NCBI RefSeq assembly: GCF_021018895.1
Contig: NC_079373.1
Coordinates: 25,433,376-25,497,375 of the forward strand
DNA: 64,000 nt
Source: Seriola aureovittata
Taxonomy: Eukaryota; Chordata; Actinopteri; Carangiformes; Carangidae
Reading direction: 5' to 3'
The stretch's first letter is position 1; each line of letters begins with the position of its first letter. Positions 49,160-58,693 of the stretch are shown here, piece by piece. Under the pieces are notes generated by a model. The model had not been told where the DNA came from. It made no database searches and saw only the letters and a list, made by a program, of their open reading frames with translations. A program made the translations under genes and the position numbers.

Positions 49160-50011
49160 TTTCCTTTTATTTATTTACACAGCTTGGGAATAAGGCACCA
49201 TGCAGAAACTCTTAACCTGTTTTATTTAAAAATGATCTTTAATGCTTTTAGATTAAAAAAACATTCATAACCTTTGAATAAGTCTATTTGAAGCTCAGGA
49301 GAGGCTCCTTCCAGCAGACTATGGTAAGACAGAGTTGGATATTTTACAAAATATGTCTACAAAACTTTTAAAGCTTTTAAATTAGCTTGAATCCAGGTAG
49401 ATAAATTGTAGCAGGTAAGAAAATATATTAACAGTCAATAGCTGCAAAAATAAAGTCAGTAGATGGCAGCACAATGAGGGTTTTATATTTATGTTTATTT
49501 TTATTGTATGCAGACAACACTGTCAATCACTTGGACTCATTTTATTAACAAAGTCATGGTCCTCAGTCAGGCAAAGTTACTATACACAAGGCAAAAACAG
49601 GTTTGTTTATATTAACTTTGCCTGATGAAGGTCTAAGTACGGAGGCCCTGAGAGTCAAAAAACAACATTTCAGCCTGATGGATGAAGAATCTGTCACAAT
49701 AACTACATAAAATCAGACAAAACAATAAAAACATTCTCCCATGATTGGACAAAAATCTGGTTCAGAGATCCAAAATATGTTTAGCCTAACACAGCACAAA
49801 GGCTGAAAGATGGAGGGTACTGCAGTAGATCAACAGTCTTCCCCTCGATCCATCTTTGTGCTGCATGCACAGAAATAAAACTGATATCCATCTTCTTCTC
49901 TGTCAGAAAAGAAGAGACTTCCTCCAAATGCCAGACTGTTCCTTTAATGACAACGCTGTCCTTTGTCTCCTTGGTGTTTTTTCCACCAATAAGCAGCAGT
50001 GGTGAGGCGGA
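49160..50011 (-). other. ftsj1: Presumed ftsj1 3' UTR
   Basis: Follows the ftsj1 stop codon. Minus-strand AATAAA hexamers occur at 49221-49226, 49170-49175 and 49166-49171, giving an end near 49150-49200. A 13-bp inverted repeat (49567-49579 with 49613-49625) could form a stem in the transcript. Confidence 0.5.
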
Positions 50012-51633
50012 TCAGGTGGACTCGGCCGGTGGTTCTGGCTCGTTTTGACTCTGGCTGGGACAGACAGATGGAGCGTCCTCTCTGGACAGCAGGTTGTTCT
50101 TGCGGAGGTGGCAGGCCTGCTGGTAGGGGGGGCAGATGGGCGGCTGAGTCGGGGGTGTGTACTGGTACTGTTTATCAGCATCCAGCTGAGGAGAGAAAAC
50201 AGTCCGAGCGTGTTAGCATTCTAACATTAGATAATTAACACTAAGCACAGGTGAAGGAAGTGTGGATGTTTTGCAGGTATTAGTTCATAAAGTCAGTATT
50301 AGACTAATTTAAACTTTAATTTGAAAACACAGTCATTTCAAAAGCCGTTATAGCCCTTTTTGATGAGTACATGACTTTCCCCTTAATTTCAACATGAATA
50401 TGAAATCCATAACAAATCGATAAATGACCGGGGATTTTTATTCAGCATTCAAGTATTTAATGATTTTATCCCAGGTTTAGAATACTTTAATGAATTGTCA
50501 TGTATTCTACATAAGTTTGCATGGATTAAGGGTTTTTAGGAGATAAAAACCCCTAAACATTCACTGAATGACAAACCCCAAATTCATGGGTTAATCTCAG
50601 ACTATACTAAACTATAGTATTTTTTAATGTTTTATCTGCATAAATTTCTGGCCCAGATAACATGGGAGCCTGAAGTTAAACTTTGTAAGTGCCTCAATTT
50701 TTCAATTAAAATTTACAACATAACATTATATGAACCCCTAATTAAAACCTTTAAAGGACCTTTATTTTCAACTTCAGGGGTTCACCTCATTTGGTTAATT
50801 AATAGATAAATGAATGGATTAATATATTATGGGTTTTCTTTAATGATTGGTGTAAGGGGTTTTTAAGGGATAAAATCCCCCAAATTAATAAAATTGATTT
50901 ACAGATTTTCACTTTAACTGAAATATTAGGGTTTTTACCGGAAAAACAATCAGTTCATTTATCAATTAACTTTTTGTTAAAATCCACATAGAAAACATAA
51001 TTACATCATTTTTAATGTGTAAATTATGGAAAAATCTATATGATCATGATAATTTAAAAACCACAGTAGTTGCAATCAGACTGAAACTGGAAAAACAACT
51101 GCTAAAGAATAAAATGCCTGAACCATGAAGCACGTCTCAAGCTGCGTCTCGTCACCTGCAGAGGGTAGGTTCTGTCTGAGTCGAAGGCGCTGAGGTCACC
51201 GCACGCCAGGAAGGGAACAATGACACGGTTTGGACCCTCCAACTGGTTAAAGTCCACATCTGATGGACAGAGATCAGAACCCAGAGTGAGAACAGATAGA
51301 GGAGAACCACAACCAGGACCAGGACCAGGACCAGGACCAGGGCATGCAGGGAAACTAAAGACTGATTCATTGTTTGTTTAAACAGATGTGATTGTCCAAA
51401 GTTAAGTCCAAAAATGTAACTCAAACTCTCAGGTGTGGTCTGGATGATCCATTATAACTTGTTCTGAGTACACCTGCATTAACACAAGCTTTTCCTGATG
51501 CAGGTCAGATGTGCACACACAGACCACATCTGGAAAAGGGCTCATAGTTACCGTAGGAGTGATCCAGCAGAGGGTTGGACATGTTGGGGACGTATCCTTC
51601 AGGAGGACAGTAATTCTGACACACCACAAACGC

Positions 51634-51708
<75 letters not shown>

Positions 51709-52010
51709 ATGTCAACTGATTTCATGTAACCATCAAGGGTTCAGATCTGAATTCATGTGATAAAATTGAAAATTTAATTTTAATTATTGTCACTCATTAT
51801 GCATGTCTCAGATTTGGCTTCTTTTAAAAAAAGAACCTCAGAAAAAACCTCAGTCTCCTGTTGGAGGCGCATGATTGGTCGGCGGTGGAGGTGACTCACC
51901 GATACTGGAGTTCCTGCTGCTGCGAGGCTTCGCGCAGGTCACACCACTGAAGAAGATCTTCAGCTGAGAGTAGAGCAGCGTCACATCTTTACCTCTGAAG
52001 ATCTGAGAGA

Positions 52011-52105
<95 letters not shown>

Positions 52106-54459
52106 CTGCAGGTGAGTAGAGAACATACAGCCGGGTTGACTCAGCTTGTGTTCACTACATCAAACATCAGGAGGCAGCGTATTCGTGCATGTTTTGGGCA
52201 TCAGCTTGTGTTGCCATCCTCCACATCAGGGTTTCCCTCACACAGACTTTACTTTAGCAGGTCGCTCAGGGATATTAACGGCTACAAGTACGTCTGCGTC
52301 TCATTTTGACATTTTACTTGTAGGTTTTTTTCTTTTTAATCCATCAGAACGTGATCGATTAACTTTCCTCTACTCGCTCCCCTGAAGCTCTTCGTTCTGC
52401 TAACGCGCAGAGACAAACAGAAAGAGGGAGACGCAGAGTACACACACGGTGGATATGTCTTTTTTATGAGACCACCAGGAGTCACCAAAACCACAAAGCT
52501 TCAGATGGCACAGAAATGCTTCACACCTGATTTCCTTCTGTACAGATCTCTGATTCATCAGAGGAATATGTAATAAATCAGATGAATAAAGTTGGACTCA
52601 CTTTGGCCACAAACGTTCCTCCAGGCTTCAGGACGTGAGTGGTGATATTCAGAGCCTGAAACACAAGCAGCCGTCAGCGTGACATCACAAACCCACAGGT
52701 GAATACAAACACACCTCTGTAACTCACAGCCAATAGCAGCTGAGCCTGGATGTACTCGTCCACATCATGGAGCCCGGTTACTGTGGAAACACAACAGGAA
52801 GTAACTCCTGAGAGCTGAATAACAACAATATAGCAGGGAATCACAGGTGACTTAAGAGCAGGTGAGGACAGGTGAGGAGGTGAGCGTCTCACCGTCTGGA
52901 GCTCCGTCACACACCACCAGGTCGGCCGGCTGACCCTCAAAGTGACGGATGATCTCCTGAGCGGTCGACACCTGAGGGGAAGAAGAGGACGCAGGTCATG
53001 TGACGAAGATCTGCACTGAGCATGTTTTGTGAGTGTTCTCGAGGTTCTCCGTGTGTTTCCGTTTCAGATATCCGTCATTATAAAGGTTATCAGGATTATC
53101 ATTGATTTTCTATCAGGTTTCCAGGTTCCTGCTGGGGCCGACACAAACCGGTCAGTGGTATAAAACGCTGCCCAGCACGTCAAACCACTTTGCTTCACTG
53201 CAGAATTGTGATCCATTATTTTTCTAACAACTCCACTAAAATGTTGCATGTTGCTACAAACTGAGGTAATATGTGAATAAATTTGAATAAAATTATTTTT
53301 GAATTTGAATAAAATTTGAATAAATGAATAAATTGTCCTTACTTAATGACTACACTGTTTCAGTCAGCTGTTACAACTTTAACTGTTTGAAGAAATTAGA
53401 TATGTAAAAAAAACTGCCATCCATAATAACTGAACTTACACCGTCTATTCCAAAAATATACACTAAAGTTTTTGCACAAAAACTTTAAATTTATTTTGCA
53501 ACAAATTCCTGAAAAAAAACTTAAAATCCCAGGTGAGTTGTAAGAACTTGATGATGAGTAATAATATGTATCTAATATGAATCTTTAAGGATCTCAGGAA
53601 TTCTCTGTTTGAACATTTATCATTGCATCTTGTCTGATCTTAAGGAAACTCCCTAAAGACTCATGACACCGGCGGATACAGTTGAATGTGACATTTGTGG
53701 GCGAATAATGTGTTTTGTTGATTTTTGAAGTGAAAGGAAGTAAAAGAACCTCTGCTGTAAACGGATATTAACATGAGCCTTTTTGTAACTGTTACTTTTT
53801 ATTTCATTCGGTTAAAATATTGGGGAAAATGTCGATATACACTGTTTGTGGCATCGTGAAGCTCCTGCAGTGGAACAGGACTCGCAGACAACATCTCCTC
53901 ACCTTGGTGATGTCTCCCTGGATCTGAGTGACTCCTGGCAGAGGAGCCATGGCCTGAAGGTCCACCGCCACGATCTTCACCTCCTCACCCCCTGCACCCT
54001 TCTCAGCCTTCTCCTCCCGACCTCTGAGTGGGAAATAAAAAGATCACTATTATTATTATTAAGATCTGTTTCATTTCATTAGGTCGGGATTTTATCTTTG
54101 ATTTTATGTTGTATGAAAACACAATTAAAGATTTGTGTCCAGGTGAGGATATGTTCATCTAGAACAAGAAACAAAAGAAACCTGAGTTTCCGACTGAGGA
54201 CCTGACTCCAGCTGCCAGGAGCTGCACACAGATCCACCGCTCTGTTCACACCTGAGAGAGAAAGAAAAAGTAATTCAATGCACTTTTGATCAATCAGACA
54301 TTTGTTAATAAAACAGCAGAGGGTTCTGTGGGTCTCACCTGTGAACAGGTTGAATTCGTGGTCGAGCTGCAGCAGCTTGAAGGCGCTCCTCGCCCTCCAG
54401 CCCTCCTCCTTGGCCAGACGGTAGTAAATGTCCCGCTTGTCTTTGGAGGAGCGACCCAT
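50012..54459 (-). CDS. ftsj1: ftsj1: tRNA 2'-O-ribose methyltransferase (FTSJ1/Trm7)
   Basis: Coding exons on the minus strand are 54459-54339, 54251-54182, 54023-53903, 52971-52893, 52780-52728, 52655-52602, 52002-51900, 51635-51552, 51259-51156 and 50185-50012. These total 963 nt and give 320 aa; human has 329. Family role: SAM-dependent 2'-O-methylation of tRNA anticodon-loop positions 32 and 34, with partner subunits (THADA and WDR6 in human), in the cytoplasm. The SAM site is [14 protein letters not shown] at residues 46-59. The K-D-K-E catalytic tetrad is Lys28, Asp126 (VVCDGAPD), Lys166 (FVAK) and Glu201. The start is the ATG of [10 protein letters not shown]; an upstream in-frame ATG would translate the (TG)n tract and is rejected. 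A charged insert (GREEKAEKG, residues 65-80) replaces a short Gly-rich loop of the human protein. The C-terminal tail (about 263-320) is less conserved. Confidence 0.95.
50340..51060 (-). other. AT-rich ftsj1 intron with recurrent GGGTTTTT/AAAAACCC words
   Basis: Part of the intron 50186-51155. The word 'gggttttta' at 50530-50538 is followed after 5 bases by its reverse complement at 50544-50552. A similar pair occurs near 50857-50882, and related runs appear at 50431 and 50930. No gene or named repeat is seen. Confidence 0.45.
51313..51341. repeat. (CCAGGA)n hexanucleotide repeat in an ftsj1 intron
   Basis: About five units between the exons at 51259 and 51552. On the sense strand it reads (TCCTGG)n. 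Confidence 0.9.
51638..51706. repeat. (CA)n abutting an ftsj1 splice acceptor
   Basis: On the sense strand (TG)n runs straight into TAG|AGGCG, the acceptor of the exon starting at 51635. The repeat itself occupies the place of the polypyrimidine tract. Confidence 0.97.
52012..52103. repeat. (CA)n close to an ftsj1 splice acceptor
   Basis: On the sense strand about 46 TG units end 10 nt before the exon starting at 52002, followed only by TCTCTCTCAG. Confidence 0.97.
52972..53902 (-). other. ftsj1: Large ftsj1 intron
   Basis: A 931-bp intron between the third and fourth coding exons, with GTGAGG donor and CCCCTCAG acceptor. AT-rich with local 'gaataaaatttgaataaa' repetition at 53276-53330. 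No nested gene is seen. Confidence 0.8.
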
Positions 54460-54483
54460 CCTGACCTCCGACTCCTCTGATGG

Positions 54484-54484
<1 letters not shown>

Positions 54485-54568
<84 letters not shown>
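54485..54568. repeat. (CA)n close to the acceptor of the first ftsj1 coding exon
   Basis: On the sense strand the TG tract ends 8 nt before the exon start at 54476, with TTCCATCAG between. It lies 25 nt upstream of the start codon and makes a spurious upstream open frame. Confidence 0.97.
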
Positions 54569-54569
<1 letters not shown>

Positions 54570-55071
54570 GCCTCATTTACACTGGTCTGTCTTCTTTCAG
54601 AGGTATTACTGCCTGTCTGGATTATTTTACATCACATCGTGTTTGTTATAAAACTGACTGATCTATCTTCTGTTTTTGTAAATTATTTACCATCATTTTA
54701 ATCTATTTCATGTAAGGAAAAAAAAAAACAAATAAGGTCACATTTTCACACAAATAAGTGTTTTTTTGGTTTATTTTACGTTAGCTGAATTATAGAGAAC
54801 ATCATAGTGAATGTACAAATGTATTTACTTAAAATTGAATGTACACTTATCGTGGGGGAAATCGGTTAACATTGTCTCATTCCATTTTTAAACGGAGATT
54901 GGTGTCGAGTGAACAACAAACGGCAGATTTCATGATTGTCTGAGCTTGTTGCCTGGTGTTAGCTCAGTGTCTGTGTCTGTGTTAAATACATTCACATTTA
55001 TTCTAAAGAACACAGACAAAATAATAACACTATAGCTCATTTAAACAGACGTTCTGAGTCATTTTACTTAC

Positions 55072-55160
55072 TGTTCACGTGTCGTTCTGATGTTGACGAC
55101 GGAAGGACCCGTGACGTACGGTGTCCCGGAAGCGCCTGTTCAAAATGACGTAAACTCCAT
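55072..55160 (-). promoter_or_regulatory. ftsj1: ftsj1 non-coding first exon and promoter motifs
   Basis: A plausible non-coding exon ends at 55072 with GTAAGT. Just upstream on the plus coordinates are TGACGT (55112-55117), an ETS site CCGGAAGC (55126-55133) and an ATF-like TGACGTAA near 55146. These suggest a compact housekeeping promoter. The transcription start was not determined. Confidence 0.55.
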
Positions 55161-56280
55161 CTGTGCCTTAAAAAATAAATGTTTATATTTTAAAATAATA
55201 CCTAAACCATAGCCTAAACGTTAATATGACGATTCTATCAATGCATCTAAATATATATTTCAAGCCGAAAACTATGTGTAAACACAGTGATCTTTTATCA
55301 TGTTTTAACGTAATTTCACACGTTAACGAGCAACAATCCAATCAACCTCAAACTGAAACGTTGTTGTTTTTTAAATTCATTATTGAAAAATACTTAACAA
55401 TATGCAGATGGATAGATAACTGTATGAAGGAAGTTAATGAAATTTAAGACATGATTTATTATTTATTTATTTATTGTTCCCTTCAGTACTTCCCAGCCAC
55501 ACGGTGTCGCTGCAGATAAACTAAACTCCTTAAACTCCAACAGCTTTCAAGTGACAGGATATTTTTATTTTTCTGTATGAAAAAAGTGACACACAAAAGC
55601 AACACATACAGAAACAATAAGCTAATATTACCGCATGTACTGCATTAATGTACAGTTTCAAGGTATTTGTACTTCACTAGGACTTCCATTTTCTGCTACT
55701 TTATATTTCCACTTCACTACATTTCATTTGTGCTTTTTACACCTTTTCTAGCTGCAACATTAAAGTGATGCATTAATGCATCCAGTTACAACCATTTACA
55801 TTAAACATATCTAATATTATTATGAAATGGGCCATTTTGCATATAGACTACTTTTATAGTTGGTACTCTAAGTATAATTTGGTACCAGTACTTTTACTTT
55901 AGTAATACATTTGATGTGTAATGTTTATAGTATTTCACAATATAATTTTGATGGAGCTCTTAACACTTAAACTGAGAAATTATTGTTTTGGACAAGTTAT
56001 TTTACTGTAATTTTCTGTTTCCCTAGAATTTTCAGTTTATTTGATCACATTTACAATATTAATGTCCGTCTTAAAATAATGTAAACACAATGAATATTCT
56101 TCATGTATCAATGACTCTCTGAACTGATTTTAAGGAGATTTAGCATCAAATAAAGTTCGGAGAGACCAACGTAATACATTAAAACGTTAAAAAGTGAGAA
56201 TATTTTTTAAGTAATGTGGATGTTACAGAGAAAAGTTAGAGTTTCAAATGAGACAACATATATACATTTATATACAAAAA
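55161..56280. other. AT-rich spacer between ftsj1 and pim
   Basis: No coding signal. Minus-strand AATAAA repeats at about 55451-55474 could be the distal end of pim transcripts. The remainder is featureless AT-rich DNA. Confidence 0.45.
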
Positions 56281-57334
56281 GTTTAATTTGAAATATTTCC
56301 ATGAAAAAATACTTTTTCCTGTCAGAATTTTACATTCAAAACATCAAAAACTGTAACAAATAGAACAAAAATTAGTATAAACTTTTAAACCTGACTTGAG
56401 AATATTCAAACCTGACTTTTCTTCTTTTTTTAGCTCACAGGGAAAAAAAATTTACAAAAATGAGAGAAAAATGTTATAAAGGTTAAACAGAAGATAAATA
56501 AATAAACACAAGCTGAGGAATGTCTCCGTAAATAAATAAAAACATTCAATGTACAAGATAGACATAAAAATCAAATACATATATTCAAAACAAAACAAAA
56601 AAAAACAAATACATATATTCAAAATACAAAACTAAGTTTTTGCATTGACTGTGCATTTTACACCCCGAGACTGAGGGTGAAAGAAGATGGAGGACAAAGT
56701 GTTTCCTGTGAGAGAGAGAGACAGACAGACAGAGGACAGAAAAAAAAAAAAAAAAAAAAAACTCGACTCGACTGTACTAGCCATAGAATCTCAGTACATT
56801 GTGAGAACTAAAATAAAACAAAACAAAAAAAAAAAAAAAAACACAACCATCCAAAAACACTGAGCCCTGCTTGAAGGAAGAAACTGAGAAAACCCATCAA
56901 GTAAACAACTGTTGAAATTAAATTCTGCCTCCTTTCCGAGCTTGAAGCTAACTTAAAGAGCAGCAGGACGTGAGCGGCGTCAGTGGTGAAAGTCCACAGT
57001 GAAAACTGGATCAGATTCACTTCTTTAAATCAGACATGTAGCCTGAACTTCAGTCAGGAAGACTTCTCAGACAAAGGTAAACGCTGAAGGATGAAGAGAC
57101 GTTTGTTACATGAAAGAAATAAAATCAAATAAATTAAAAAAAAAAAAAAAAGGATCAAAAAGTCATGTTTTGGTATCAGAACTACTCAGAACCAGTCCCA
57201 GCCCTCCAGAGTAGTGTGTGTGTGTGTGTTATGAAGTGATAAATATGTATTCAAGTATTCCACATCAGCAGGTGAGGATGCTTCGCTGCCTCAGCGCTCA
57301 TATTAAAAGATGGGAGGGGTGTATTTTGGGGTTG

Positions 57335-57925
57335 GACGGAAAACGTTCTTGAAACTTATGAGGAGTTTTAGAGTTTGGGAAATTTGTTTATTTGCTTTCT
57401 TGCAAGAGAAGACTGATACAACACTAGTCTGTACGACACGTATGAGGCTAACAGCAGTAGCTGCTTAGCTTAGCGCAAAGACTGGAAACAAAGGCAAACA
57501 GCTAGCCTGTTTGTTTAGCCCCTACAAAACCTGAACTGTAAGGCAACATTTTAAAGAGGTTATGAGTGGAAGAATTTCTTGTTCTGGCACCTGCTCAGAG
57601 CCACATGACTGTTGTAAAACTACAAATCATTGTTTTGACAATTTGGTTTTTACACAGATTAAAGATGTAAGATTTAATGTAGTAATGATGGAGTAATCAG
57701 CGTTGAAGCCGGTGTGATCCCATCGCGAGACCTCTAGTGTTACGTTCAGACAGGACCAGACTAGCCGTTCCCCCATTTCTGGTCTTTGTGCTAAGCTAAG
57801 CTAACTGGCTGCTCACAATAGCAGCATATTTTCCACACAAATAAGTGTGATATTGATCCTCTCACCTAACTCTCGACAACAAAGCATATATATATATATA
57901 TATAAGCATATTTCCCAACTGTTCC
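57335..57925. repeat. Inverted-terminal dispersed teleost element
   Basis: The left part contains 'cttagcttagcgcaaagac' and the right part its inverse 'gtctttgtgctaagctaag' (about 57467-57485 and 57782-57800). Related flanks ('gggaaatttg' left, 'catatttccc' right) make a long imperfect inverted repeat of about 590 bp. I recognise this as a common fish non-autonomous element. An (AT)n tract lies at 57887-57903. Confidence 0.65.
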
Positions 57926-57969
57926 TCAGGGCCGGTTGATCTGGCTGAGTGGAAATGTAGTTTAAACAC

Positions 57970-58255
57970 AACTGGGGCTGAAACAATTCGTCAAATGAGT
58001 GATTAGTTGTTTGAAAATTATCAGTAACTATCTTGATAGGTGATTAATTAGATTTTCAAGCAAAATCCTTGCTAGTTTAAACATGAGAATTTTCTGCTTC
58101 TATCACTGTAAACTGAACGTTTTGGATTATGACTCTAAACAATCGGATGAACATTTCTCCACTATATTGTGAGATTTAACAGACGAAACAATCACTAGAC
58201 AAAATCATTGACAGGTTGATTAATAGTGAAATATATGTAGTTGCAGCCCCATAGA
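57970..58255 (+). repeat. hAT-like MITE remnant
   Basis: 'ggggctgaaacaattcgtc' at the left and 'tatgtagttgcagcccca' at the right are complementary terminal sequences. The interior carries 'gattaattag' and 'ttgattaatag'. This is the best-preserved copy of the family in the window. Confidence 0.65.
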
Positions 58256-58693
58256 CGATTATAACATTTCAGGTGTGTTCACCTTTGTTCTGTTGTACTG
58301 ATGTGACCCAACATGGCAGCTACAGAGTTGCTGAGTGAGTATTTTACATCTGATTTGACAACGTTTTATATTTCAAACATCAGGATTCTTTTGAGCCTCT
58401 GAAGAAAACTCCAACCCCCGACCATGGTGTTACTCCACCCAGAGCAGCTTTTAAAGTCAAGGCACTCAAGCAGCAACACTAAATGGAGAAGAGGTGATCT
58501 GCTCCATAGTCTGAACAGGAGGGGGCGCAGTGGACCAGCACTGAGTCACCTGCATCCTGAACTGTGACCATGACTCACTCCATCACCACAAAAAAAACTT
58601 CCTTGGAGCAACAACCCCACGATCACGGGGAAACTCAAACACCAGAGGACACCTGTCAATCAAGTCCAAGCCAAGCCCCTCAGGTGCATCCAA

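Larger units (their letters stand above)
56281..58693 (-). other. Presumed pim 3' UTR with AU-rich elements and repeats
   Basis: Lies directly downstream of the kinase stop codon on the minus strand. Overlapping ATTTA pentamers are read on the minus strand at 56494-56506 and 56529-56542. PIM messages are known to be short-lived and carry AU-rich 3' UTRs, so these may be destabilising sites. Homopolymers occur near 56738-56760, 56826-56840 and 57136-57150. How far the UTR runs, and whether repeats at 57335-58250 are included, is unknown. Confidence 0.4.

Noticed and set aside
54079..54576. Upstream ATG extending ftsj1 with a Val-Cys repeat N-terminus
   Set aside because: The extension is translation of the intronic (TG)n tract. 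A good acceptor (CATCAG) lies between it and the family-typical start [10 protein letters not shown].
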